NCBI GenBank assembly: GCA_001662425.1
Contig: BDDC01001248.1
Location: forward strand, 1 to 30,293
Origin: Chlamydomonas sphaeroides
Lineage: Eukaryota; Chlorophyta; Chlorophyceae; Chlamydomonadales; Chlamydomonadaceae
Direction: 5' to 3'
Length of the DNA stretch: 30,293 nt
Shown here piece by piece: positions 22,401-30,293 of the stretch (positions within the stretch are counted from its first letter, which is position 1; every line of letters begins with the position of its first letter). Position numbers and translations under genes: made by a program. Below the pieces are notes generated by a model. That model was given only the letters and a program-made list of their open reading frames with translations, did no database searches and was not told where the DNA came from.

Positions 22401-25400
22401 GCACGACCAGACGATCAGCTTCAGGTGCGCGTGCCCGTGCCCCGCAGCCGCAGCCCCCACACACCCCACCGTCCCGCTGACCCAACCCCCCGCCGACCCC
22501 CAACCCCCAACCCCCACCCCGCAGGGGCTTCCGGGTGCGCTGCGGCATGCACTCGGGCCTGACGCCGGGGCGCGACGTGCACTGGACCAAGGCCTCGGGC
22601 CGGCGGGCCTACAGCGGCCCCGCCATGGCGCTGGCCAAGACCGTGTCCGACCTGGTGCCTGGCGGCATGGTGGTGCTCACCGCCGCCGCCTTCCGCCAGC
22701 TGGCGCCCTGGCCCAACGAGGCGCTGCCGGGGGCCATCGTGTGGGACCGGGGCCTGTGGCGCGTGCGCCTGGGCGACGAGGACGCGCAGGTGCGGCCGGC
22801 CGCGGGGGCTGCAGGGGTGAATGTGGCGTTTGTGCGTGCTCCGCGGTTGCGCCAGGTCCGGTGGGAGAGCCGTGAGCGTGGTGTTACAGATCAAAACCCT
22901 GGGCGTGCCGCGTGGGCCATGTCACTAACTGTTACCTGTGCCTAAACACACACGCGCCGCGGCGCGCGGCGCCCTGCGCCCATCATAAACCTGCTTGCTC
23001 GCTGCTCACCCGCAGACTGGCGACGGCGTGACGGAGGTGCACGTGTTCCAGCTGCTCAATGCAGAGCTGCTGCAGCGGCAGCCCTTCCTGGAGCGGCGGC
23101 CCTGGCGCGGCGCCGAGCAGGTGCGCGCCATCCCGCAGCCTGCTGCCAGGGAGGGCGGCCCTGGCGCCGAGCTGCGTGTCGAGCCCGGCCCCCCTTGCTG
23201 GTGGGGCCGCTGCGGCAAGTAGCGCCCCGGCGCTGAGCCGCGTTCCGTGCTGCGTGTCGGCCCGCAGGTGCTGCCGGGCGTGCTGAGCGCGCCGCTGGGG
23301 CGGTTGGCGCTGGTCAAGGTGCAGGTGGTGGGGCTGCAGGTGAGCGGAGGCGGCGGGGGCCACGCGTGGTGATGCCGGTCCAGGGCACGGGCACGGGCAC
23401 GGGCGCCGTCGTTGCCAACAGGAGGCCGGGGCGTGGGCACTGCGTCCCGAGGCCCATGCGGGGTGGCGGCAAGGCTCTGGCGTACCGCGCCGGCCCGGAC
23501 AGGCCAGGCCAGGCCAGGGCGGGCCGCAGCCTGTGGCGCACAGGGCGTGTCCACACAGAGCCGTGCATGGCGCAGCGGCGGTGGGCCCACGCATGAATGG
23601 GGCGTGCTGACTAGAGCCACGTGTGCTTGCCGACGCGCTGCCCTGCTGCAGGTCCTGGCTGCGTGGAGTGCCGAGGTGACGGCCTCGGCGCTGCGTGTGT
23701 TTGGGTCGGTGGCGGCCGAAGTGCTGCCGCTGTGGGGCGGCTACCTGGCCAACCTGGACATGGACCTCAGCCCCCTGCAGCAGCCGCAGCAGCAGCCGCA
23801 GCAGCAGCATGAGGCGGCGGCGCAGCAGGCTCCTCGGCCCGACAGCGCCAGCCAGCCGGGCACCCTGCTGGCGGCTTTTCGCGAGCCGGTGAGGGCGGTG
23901 GGGTGGTCGCGGACATGGGAGGCGCGGACCGAAGTCCAAGGCGTGCTGCGCAACGGCCGTGCAGCCTGGGGCTTGGGCTGAGGTCTGCGCTCTGCCTCGC
24001 CCCCGCTGCGCTGCCGTCCTCAGGCCATGGCGCTCGGCTTCATGCACGCCTTTACGGACGTGCTCAGGTGGGGACAAGCGATCGACCGGCCAATGGCCGC
24101 GTGACGCACCCGGATGTTTACAGAACCCCAAAACCTAACCCTAAAACATTAAAACCCTCAAAACCCGCACTTGGCGGCAACGGCAGCAGGCGCCATACCA
24201 GGATCCTTGTCAAACCCGTCCCTTGCCCGCAGGGAGTCTGCCGAGTGGCCGGAGGAGCTGCTAGACCACGAGCTGGGCGAGGCGCTGCAGCTGGGCTCGG
24301 CGCCCGGCCCCGGAGCCGGCATGTCCATGGGCCAGCCGGGCCACCTGTCCCCGGCCGACGGCGGCGGCGAGCTATCGGTGTCGCTCAACGGCATCGGCAT
24401 GCGCATCGGCAGCGGCGCCGAGCTGGCGTTCCGCGGCTTCAGGTGCGTGCGGCCTTGCGGCCCTGCGCCGCTACTCTCTTGCCTGCTTCAAGTGCCTGCT
24501 CTCTTGCCTGCTTCAAGCGCCTGCTCTCTTGCCTGCTTCAAGTGCCTGCTGTTTGCACGTCAATGTCCAGGGTGCGTGAGCCACCGCGCTCACCGCGCCC
24601 CACCCCTCGCTGCGCCTCCGCCCCTCCCCAGGCTGCGCTGCGCCGCCGACGTGGCCTCGGTGCGAGTGGACCTGGGCTGCGCCACCGCCGCCGCGCTGTA
24701 CGAGAGCCGTGACCCCAAGGCCTTCAAGGCGCTGCGCCGCATGCTCGGTGCGCTGGGCGCCGGCTGCTGCGGAGCACCACTGCTGCAGCACTGCTGCAGC
24801 GCCTGGGGTGCGGGCCGCTGTCGCCGTGCGCATCCGCAACGCCACACCCGTTGCCCGCCACGAGCCTACCAACCGCCCATCAACCGCTTTCCGTCGGCCT
24901 TTGCATGCCCCGTCCGTACAGGCATGGCTCACATGGGCCAGGTGCTGTGCAGCGGCGCGCTGCTGGCCGAGGTGCTGGCCGGCCCGCCCGCGGCGCTGGC
25001 GGCGCTGCACGACCTGCTCGCCTTCTCGCCGCTGGTCGCGTCACAGGCGGCGCCCGGCCCGGGCCCCAGCAGTGGGCCCGGGGCGTCGCTCAGCCCGCTG
25101 CCCAGCCTCTCCAGGGCCTTGCATGGCGTCGTGCCGCCGCCCTCGCCCATGGCCGGGGCCGCGCTGAGCGGCTCCACGCCGTCGGCGCACGGCCGGGCGC
25201 TGGCACAGAGCAGCACCATGGGCAGCGGCTTGACGATGGCGACGTCGATTGGCGGCGCCTACGGCGGAAGCAGCATGGGCCCTGGCGGCAGCGGAATGGG
25301 GCCCTCCGTACACGGCGGCAGCGGGATGGGGCCCGGCGGCAGCGGGATGGGGCCCGGTGGCAGCGGGCTCGGCGCAGGTGGCAACGAGCCGGCGCCGCCG

Positions 25401-25676
25401 TTGCAGCTTACGCGCAAGGGCGCCTCGCGCTCTGCCGTGTACCTGTGCACTCGCCGGCGGACGGTGCGGCGCAGCGGCATGGGCAATGTGGGCTGGGCGC
25501 TGCAGGGCAGCGTGGGGGGCGTGTACGGCAGCGCCGCCGTCGGGCTGTACGGCCTGCAGCTCGGAGCCAGCGGCGGCTTGGTCGGCCCGGGCAGCGCGTA
25601 CGGCGCGGCGGCGGGCAGTGGGGCGACGGGCGGTGGCGGGAGCATAGGAGGCAGCGCGGCGGGCGAAGGACTGTAG
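10340..25676 (+). CDS. Giant receptor-like class III nucleotide cyclase (binding-protein ectodomain, one TM helix, split cyclase domain)
   Basis: Predicted membrane cyclase making cGMP or cAMP. Exons: signal exon from 10340 (3' end unsettled, about 10485), 10859-11015, 11096-11376, 11536-12088, 12286-12806, 12931-13303, 13466-13522, 13653-13710, 13864-13942, 14053-14364, 14623-14738, 14864-15856, 16007-21488, 21677-22153, 22297-22424, 22525-22789, 23016-23120, 23268-23339, 23652-23888, 24024-24067, 24233-24442, 24632-24747 and 24922-25676. All joins after exon 1 are GT-AG and in phase, giving 3,796 residues plus about 50 from exon 1. Numbered from exon 2: binding-protein-like ectodomain about 1-560, TM helix about 570-594, first cyclase half with TDVQDST (628-634) and EGDSF (671-675), low-complexity insert about 712-3195, second cyclase half from 3196, then a degenerate second cyclase-like domain. 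The 44-residue spacing of D629 and D673 equals that of the metal-binding Asp pair of mammalian adenylyl cyclase. Large cyclases of this layout are numerous in Chlamydomonas. Nucleotide specificity is not decided by the sequence. Confidence 0.85.
10859..13122 (+). other. Solute-binding-protein-like ectodomain
   Basis: Five exons encode a domain with features of family 1 extracellular solute-binding proteins fused to algal cyclases: a first strand VRVLLTST, then PLVLYRSEDLARLG...PDTWPKL, then HGFCNALPSGC and LVSIWAST, and later VYLGSDLLVFSVN. It should lie outside the cell or in a vesicle lumen and bind a small ligand, which cannot be named. The match is by pattern recognition and is less certain than the cyclase motifs. 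Confidence 0.6.
13126..13200 (+). other. Single transmembrane helix of the cyclase
   Basis: About 25 uncharged residues (AMVGVILAC, then Gly-rich, then IVALALLLWA) are followed by RR on the cytoplasmic side. A Gly/Ala/Thr-rich linker precedes it. It separates the binding-protein domain from the cyclase domain. Confidence 0.85.
13280..14105 (+). other. Class III cyclase domain, N-terminal half
   Basis: Spread over five small exons: TTLMLTDVQDSTTLWEGLP, then LSLHNSAFRQLLPRF, then GYECHTEGDSFVLAF, then AFALEIQTVLLQLPW. Both metal-binding Asp residues (D629 and D673) are present. The position that is Lys in many adenylyl and Glu in guanylyl cyclases, four residues before the second Asp, is His669 here. 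The domain breaks off after PWPQELLEHELC. Confidence 0.85.
14106..22524 (+). other. About 2,480-residue low-complexity insertion inside the cyclase domain
   Basis: Coding parts of six exons, including one of 5,482 bases (16007-21488), lie between the two halves of the catalytic domain. They are rich in Ser, Ala, Gly, Pro and Arg, with no recognised globular domain. Eight sites fit R-R-x-S/T (for example LTRRSST, RYRRSSL, SRRSSN, LRRPSR, GRRDSN). A short helical-looking segment, RRLAEEALQALLML, occurs near the end of the insert in exon 21677-22153. The region is probably disordered and cytoplasmic. Confidence 0.8.
15857..16006 (+). other. Probable in-frame intron (150 bases) in the cyclase insert
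   Basis: Begins gtgcgc and ends ctgaccccaccag. Its length is a multiple of three and it has no stop codon, so retention would add 50 residues without changing frame. The encoded residues (rich in Trp, Cys and Val, including WDVRCVF) are unlike the Ser/Ala/Gly-rich sequence on both sides, which favours splicing. Confidence 0.55.
22525..23120 (+). other. Class III cyclase domain, C-terminal half
   Basis: Exon 22525-22789 reads GFRVRCGMHSGL, then GRRAYSGPAMALAKTVSDL, then PGGMVVLTAAAF, the usual order of the second half of a class III cyclase. Exon 23016-23120 follows with GDGVTEVHVFQLLN, the closing strand. The Asn and Arg that stabilise the transition state in animal cyclases are not seen in YSGPAMALAKTV, so catalysis by this domain alone is uncertain. 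Confidence 0.8.
24139..24172. repeat. Short telomere-like tract in a cyclase intron
   Basis: Intron 24068-24232 contains CCCTAAAA, the complement of the Chlamydomonas telomere unit TTTTAGGG, followed by degenerate AAAACCCTC and AAAACCCGC units. It is short and imperfect, so chance is possible. Confidence 0.35.
24474..24550. repeat. Three copies of a 25-bp tandem repeat in a cyclase intron
   Basis: The unit ctcttgcctgcttcaagtgc and its continuation recurs at 24476, 24501 and 24526 with one or two changes. It lies wholly inside intron 24443-24631 and does not affect the protein. Confidence 0.85.
25265..25385 (+). repeat. Gly-rich GGSGMGP repeats near the cyclase C terminus
   Basis: Tandem copies of a 21-bp unit encode GGSGMGP and close variants (GGSSMGP, GGSGLGA). 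This lies after the second cyclase-like domain, in a Gly/Ser-rich tail that ends at the TAG at 25674-25676. Confidence 0.8.
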
Positions 25677-25709
25677 CAATAGCATGCAGCGTGTTGCGTG
25701 GTGGACGGC

Positions 25710-25714
25710 TGTAA
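25710..25714 (+). terminator. Possible TGTAA polyadenylation signal of the cyclase gene
   Basis: TGTAA only 34 bases after the stop codon. The motif and strand are right, but the resulting 3' UTR would be unusually short for this kind of genome, so a later non-canonical site is possible. Confidence 0.3.
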
Positions 25715-27177
25715 GGGGCGACTGCTTAAAAGTTGGCGATGTGAGGACTGGTGCAGCATGCGGGTTGCGGCCACGGCGCCATCCAAGGACTACGGAACGC
25801 AGCGGACGAGGCCAAGAGAGGCCGGGATAGGGGTGGGCACATGCGAGGGACGGGTGGCGTTGGAACTGCGAAGCTAAGCGCAAGAGATGCGATTGCGGCA
25901 CTGCGGGGCTCCGGCGCCTGCCGGTATGGCGTGGCATTTCATGTGTTGTCTTGGTGGAGGAGGAAGCCCCTGGACCGAGGCATGCCTAGCTGGCCGCCAA
26001 GTACGAACTTCTGGGCGCGCTACCGGGATTGCGGGTTGTGCGGCATGCCGTGATCTCGCAGGCTCGTGGGGCGTCACGGCTGTTGAGGTGGGATTGAGGA
26101 TTGGCGGCCTCGGTGTGGCTGCGGGATTGCAAATTTGCGGAATGTTGCGCGTGGGTCCGGGCACGCGTTATGGCGGTTGTCTCAGGTACCTTTCACTAAC
26201 TTCCACGCTGGTTCTGCAGTAAATGGGTCCGGGCGCTCGGGCCCCACCCAGCCACTTGGCGGCGGCCGGATTGCGGCGCAGCAAGGGCCTAGTGCTGGTG
26301 TTGTGGTGTGCCGGCTAGAGTGTATGCGTGTTTCCAGTGTTCAGTCGAACAGGACCCCACACGCGGCACAGCACGCCCCGGGTAAATTGGCGCGTTGGCC
26401 GTGCGCAGAGTGTGTGCGTGTGAGCGAGGTGGTCGACGGCGAGATTTGTCTTGTCGGTGGTTGGGTGCAGAAACTGTGCGGCGGTGGCGTGCTTTGCATA
26501 TGCAACGGTTGCATGGCAAGCAGCGGCCCGCCGCCGGCAGTGCGGGACTGGGTTCGGGCGCGGGAGTGGGCTGTCTGGAATGTGTTTGTGGGCAAAGGCG
26601 TCCCAGCGGTAACCTCAGGGCTGAGGCGGTCCGGGGCCCAGCTGGCTGCCAACAACGGTGGGACAGTGCCGCGCCAATCCCGCCTCCTGCCTGTCGGCGG
26701 GTCAGGTGTATCCCCATTCATTCTTAATCCACAAGAAGCCACCTGCCTGAGCTCCGCTAGACACCTATGCTGGCTGGCTGCGCTGCACCCTGGGAGCCTT
26801 GGTGTGATGGACCTTGACGCAGATGCGCGCTCCGCAATTGTGAGCGAGCCCAAGCGGGGTGCTGGACTCCGGTGGGCGGCGCCCGAGGTGTGCGTGCAGG
26901 CATGCTGCGACCACTGCCTCGTCGCGGCCGCGCGAGGCCACATCTTCCCACACTGCAAACTCAAGAGGGGCGCAGGTGTGCTACCGGCCGCCCAGCACAC
27001 ACCTAGTCCACGGGGCCGTGGCTGCTGCGTGCTGTCCACCTGCACGAGGCAGGCCAGCACGCCAGCGTGCCCGCGGCTGTGTGCAGCCGTGCAGCCACAC
27101 GCACAGCCCCACACACCTCGCCTGAAACAGGAGGCCTGAAAATCGCCGCTTCGCCGCTAGCTAGCCCGTAGCCGGCC
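25715..27177. other. Intergenic stretch, no gene supported
   Basis: A 334-codon plus-strand open frame (26135-27139) crosses this region, but it shows no domain or ordered motif and its composition is like the flanking noncoding DNA. The region may include the 3' UTR of the cyclase gene. A 36-base segment at 27083-27118 recurs at 29794-29829. Confidence 0.5.
27083..27118 (+). repeat. 36-bp dispersed direct repeat, copy 1
   Basis: Begins gcagccgtgcagccacacgc. It matches 29794-29829 with one mismatch in 36. The two copies flank the BTB pseudogene region about 2.7 kb apart. Confidence 0.8.
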
Positions 27178-27338
27178 GCGTGGCCGGCCGCATACTATAC
27201 GGTACGCCGGAAGCCTGCCCCGGCACACAACACGCATGTACAGGCCCCGCTGGTCGGCCGCAGCCCCCCCGTACGACCGCAACGCGCTGCCTCTCTCACA
27301 TACCGGGAGCGGACCGTATAGTATGCGGCCGGCCACGC
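27178..27338. repeat. Perfect 26-bp inverted repeat with 109-bp spacer
   Basis: Arms 27178-27203 (containing GGCCGGCCGCATACTATACG) and 27313-27338 are exact reverse complements. The spacer of 109 bases is GC-rich. The structure could be the ends of a small non-autonomous transposable element or a long hairpin. No clear target-site duplication was seen: the bases just outside the arms do not match. Confidence 0.85.
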
Positions 27339-28092
27339 CTGCTGTCGTGCGGCCGCCGTCAACGCGCGGCCGACTTGCCGCACCCAGGCGGCTTGGCTCA
27401 CGCTCGTGCCGCCCGCATAACAATCCGACAGGAACCGCAGCAGCAGTTTCGTGCGCGCTCGTGCATGTCGAAGCACAGCAGCGGATCCTGGGCACCAAGA
27501 TCACGCTCATGCGTGCGCTCATGCAGAAGGCGCCAGCCGCCACCGCCGCGGCGTGAGGCCAGGAAGTCTGGCACGCGCTAATGCAGGCCCTCACATAGAC
27601 CTTTAGCTAGATGGCGTACTTTCGCTTTTCCTGATGCCGAATGGCGTACCCAACCGTCTAGTCTGACCTCGGCAGGTAGGCATGAGGAGCGCCGCCTTAA
27701 GGTGCTTCGTGCACGATGCGCGAAGCACATGCATAGGAGCAAAGGCGCATCACTACAAGCGGCTGTCGTTAGGCGGTCAGGGGCTGATAATTTGTTAGTT
27801 TGTCAAACATCGGGGTTCGGGAGGGGGGGCGGGAGGGGGGGCTTCCAGGCACGGTAGGTGTCACCATGTGTGCGCGATTTTCGCAAGCAGCCCTGGACAC
27901 AAACAACGGCATCCTTCATTTGCCGCTGGACACACTAAACACCACCTGCGTTGTCCTAGGTTCAAAGCAGCTCCGGCTGTTGAGCTGTCGCTTGTTGGGT
28001 GAACAACGCAAACGCACAAACCGTGCGCGAACTTATTTCTTCACAAACTAGCGCTGCGGGGCACTGACAGACAGACACAACCATACGCAGCG
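27339..28092. other. Intergenic stretch upstream of the BTB pseudogene
   Basis: No gene supported. A G-rich imperfect duplication (gggaggggggc twice) lies at about 27821-27841. No upstream exon of the BTB frame was recognised. Confidence 0.5.
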
Positions 28093-29153
28093 ATGGGGCA
28101 CAAGCGGCGCCGCAGCTTGTCCTTTCTACTGCATGATGAGTAGCCCAACCTGCACGTCCTGGTGCACGGCCGCGAGCAGCCGCTGTTGGCTCACTCCATG
28201 CTCCTTAAGCTCTACAGCCGCGTCGTCAAAGACCTGCCGCGACGCGTTAGCGGTCCCACCGTGTGGGACCTGCGGCAGCTGGTGCTGGAGGGCGAGAGCC
28301 AGCCCGTGTCCGAGGCGGTCGTGCAGCGCTGGCTAGACCACGCGTACGCCCATGTGGACAAGGCCCGCCGCGGCTCGCTCCCGTGGACGCTGGAGGTGGC
28401 CCGGCCGCTGCTGCTGTTTGCGGACGCCGTGGGCAGCTGCGACGCCGCCTTCGAGGACATCGCCAAGCAGCTGCTTGACAACCCGGAGCTCAGCCTGCTC
28501 GTGCGGCTGGGCGAGGGCGAGCAGCAGCTGGGGGTGGAGCTGCGCCTTCGCGGCCGGCTGCACTATACGCACCCCGATGACCTCCTCTACGTCACGTTTC
28601 CCCGCCAGGGCAGCGCAGCGATGACACTGCTGCCCGCGGCGGACTCCGCAAGGTTCCGCGACGCCCTCCCCGCCGCCGTGTGCTCCGCGCTGGAGGGCTG
28701 GCTGTTCTTGGCCGGCCGGCTGGGCACGATGCCGCTGCTGCGGCTGCTGCTTGACTTCGTGCGGACGCAGAGGATTCCAGCAGCCATCTCCATCCAGCAG
28801 CCCGCCCTGGCCACGCTCTACAGCCCCCGTGTGCTGCACGCCATGCCCAAGGAGCTGCTGCTCGAGGGCTTCGTGCGCGGCAGCTGCATGTCCAGCGGCA
28901 ACAGTGCCTAGGTGACCGCGGAGTCGACGCAGGTGCAGTTCCTCACGCCGGAGGCAGCGGCCTGGTTTGGTGAGCCTCAGGGCGACGACGTAACGGTCGG
29001 TCAGGGTGTTCTCCTCTGTTGACGGCCGCTCGCTCGGTCATCGAGAAGGCCCCCTTTTCGCTTTCCATGACCGCCAGCTTTGGGGGTACTTCCCCGGCCG
29101 AGTCCGCGGCCTTTGTTAAGGAGGTCGTGGCCAAGGCAGTGGAGGGCGACTGA
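28093..29153 (+). pseudogene. BTB/POZ-domain-like protein, disrupted by two in-frame TAG codons
   Basis: ATG at 28093 gives MGHKRRRSLSFLLHDE, then TAG at 28141. The same frame continues with PNLHVLVHGREQPLLAHSML, which resembles the start of a BTB/POZ fold (substrate adaptor or dimerisation domain), and runs 255 codons to FVRGSCMSSGNSA and a second TAG at 28909. It resumes with VTAESTQVQFLTPEAAAWF. After 28969 the coding-looking frame shifts and ends ESAAFVKEVVAKAVEGD, stop at 29151-29153. The shift could be a 35-base gt-ag segment (28970-29004), too short for a normal intron here, or an indel. Each TAG is one base from GAG or CAG. An alternative for the first TAG is that it ends an intron (tag before CCC) with the true start upstream. 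Codon choice is like a real gene throughout. The BTB call rests on its N-terminal pattern only. Confidence 0.6.
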
Positions 29154-29444
29154 AGGGTTGGGCCTGCGGTGCCGCCTCGACAGGGCGGCGCCGGCATTGG
29201 AAGATGGCGCCTCGACAACCGGGCGCTGTGCTAGGCTCTGTGCGTGTCGTGCGTGGTGTCGGTTGATGCTGAATGCTGCGCGCCACTCGTGCGGTATGTG
29301 GCGCGTGTGGCGTGCGCTGTGCCTGCAGCAAGTTTACGCATGGCCTGGAGGGTGCCTAGCTGCTAGGGTTATTATGGAGGGGCAATCCGGTGGGCGAGGT
29401 GCCTGGCAAATCCTTACGCAAGCGTGCCCCAGCCATGTCCGCAT

Positions 29445-29484
29445 CAAGGGATTCGGGGTTTCCAATCACAAGGGATTCGGGGTT
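29445..29484. repeat. Short direct duplication
   Basis: The 16-base string caagggattcggggtt occurs at 29445-29460 and again at 29469-29484, a 24-base period. Confidence 0.85.
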
Positions 29485-29793
29485 GCGTCCCAGATGAGTC
29501 CGGCACATGCGGCAAGACCCGATAGGGTGGCAGAGCGCCTGCGTTGCAACGCCTTCCACTCAACTAGCCCAATCGGCGGGGCCGGCCGGAGGGCCCCATG
29601 TGTAGGACGGGGTGGGGCTGCCGATGGGCGTCGTGGGGCAGCCCCTGCCTTTGGCACGGCGTGCCTTAGTAGCGGCGAGGCGAGGGCGACCACCAACCAG
29701 GCAAGGCGCATGCGACTGGCCGCCTGCTTCGCACACGGGGCTAGTGCTCCGCTCCACAAGCAGAACAGCACGCAACCTTACACGCGCCTGCGC

Positions 29794-29829
29794 GCAGCCG
29801 TGCAGCCACACGCACAGCCCCAAACACCT
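29794..29829 (+). repeat. 36-bp dispersed direct repeat, copy 2
   Basis: Matches 27083-27118 with one mismatch in 36. A weaker similarity follows about 260-275 bases later in both places (ccgtcaac...cggccga at about 27357 and 30052), which suggests two old, diverged copies of a larger repeat. Confidence 0.75.
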
Positions 29830-30260
29830 GGGCCCCGTGACGCGGCCGCTCGCCCCCATCGCCTGTGTGATACGCAACTCGAGCCTGTCCGCTGCACAAA
29901 AAACCACACATATGCCTGGCAAAATTTCCTACTTGCAGCCTTCACCCACACCACGCGCCGCTGCTCGCCACTGCCCTGCCTGCCAAGCACCTCACTGCGA
30001 GCAGCTGCCCGCACCCCCGCAGCCGCCCCCGCCGTCCCTGGCAGTTTACCCGCCGTCAACATACGGCCGAGGCCGCGCCGCCCAGGCGGCCAGCGCCTCA
30101 CTTCTTGGTGCGGCAGCCGACCTGTGGGCACACGGCGACACGGAGCAACGGGCGCCAGTAAGGGCGCACGTAACGAGAGGCGCGCACCAGAGGACAGCTC
30201 CGCCGCCCTCCCTGAACTTGCCTTCCCGCCCCCGACCGGCTCTCGCCATCGCGCTCGTTG

Positions 30261-30293
30261 TCCCCTCCCCTCCCCTCCCCTCCCCTCCCCTCC
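30261..30293. repeat. (TCCCC)n microsatellite at the window edge
   Basis: Six or more TCCCC units run to the end of the window. The complementary strand is G4-rich and could form a quadruplex. Confidence 0.9.

Larger units (their letters stand above)
23268..25000 (+). other. Second, degenerate cyclase-like domain
   Basis: Exons 23268-23339 to 24922 onward repeat the order of cyclase elements: LALVKVQVVG (in place of LMLTDVQDS), AALRVFG-like helix, LWGGYLANLDMDL, a Gln-rich insert, LLAAFREP, ALGFMHAFTDVL, EWPEELLDHELGE (compare PWPQELLEHELC in the first domain), FRGFRLRCAADVASV and AHMGQVLCSGALL. The first metal-binding Asp is Lys (K3336, counted from exon 2) and the second cannot be placed. 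It may act as a partner or regulatory domain, like the paired domains of animal adenylyl cyclases. Confidence 0.65.
29154..30260. other. Intergenic stretch, no gene supported
   Basis: Only short shadow frames are present. It contains the 24-bp duplication at 29445-29484 and the second 36-bp repeat copy at 29794-29829. Confidence 0.5.

Noticed and set aside
21043..22590. 515-codon minus-strand frame
   Set aside because: It spans several well-supported plus-strand exons and introns of the cyclase, so it is an antisense shadow.
26135..27139. 334-codon plus-strand frame after the cyclase gene
   Set aside because: No recognisable motif, no introns in an intron-rich genome, and composition like the flanking noncoding DNA. 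Transcript evidence could revive it.
27195..27476. Minus-strand frame with LLRFLSDCYAGG and AAWVRQVGRAL
   Set aside because: It looks faintly protein-like and has a weak echo at about 30050-30130, but it crosses the inverted repeat and no family was recognised. It may be a worn transposon fragment.

Overview
The window looks like nuclear DNA of a volvocalean green alga (Chlamydomonas/Volvox type). It is strongly GC-rich, its genes are cut into many short GT-AG exons, and it carries a pherophorin-type wall protein gene, a chloroplast aerobic cyclase gene of chlorophyll synthesis, a very large nucleotide cyclase of the algal type, a TGTAA polyadenylation signal and a TTTTAGGG-like telomeric scrap. 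No operons, bacterial ribosome sites, tRNA, rRNA or CRISPR arrays were seen.

Layout: (1) 1-3649, minus strand: a pherophorin-like, proline-rich secreted glycoprotein gene that runs off the left edge; its last exon in view is a long Pro-rich tail. (2) 3650-6250: intergenic DNA between two divergent genes. (3) 6253-9698, plus strand: a complete ten-exon CHL27 gene (Mg-protoporphyrin IX monomethyl ester cyclase, CRD1/CTH1 family) with a TATA-like box, two GGTACC sites upstream of it (candidate copper-response elements) and a TGTAA signal. (4) 10340-25676, plus strand: one giant gene of about 23 exons, about 3,850 residues. It encodes a signal peptide, a solute-binding-protein-like ectodomain, one membrane helix, a class III nucleotide cyclase domain interrupted by about 2,480 residues of low-complexity sequence, and a second, degenerate cyclase-like domain. 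(5) 25677-28092: mostly unannotated DNA with a perfect 26-bp inverted repeat. (6) 28093-29153, plus strand: a BTB/POZ-like reading frame broken by two in-frame TAG codons and a probable frame change, most likely a pseudogene. (7) 29154-30293: intergenic DNA with small repeats and a C-rich microsatellite at the edge.

The exon joins of the three spliced genes were made by hand, requiring GT-AG ends, matching phase and sensible protein on both sides. In CHL27 and from cyclase exon 2 onward every junction keeps phase. The first exon of the pherophorin gene and the exon 1 to exon 2 join of the cyclase remain open. The genes do not appear to share a pathway. The most unusual item is the cyclase whose catalytic domain is split by an enormous insert.
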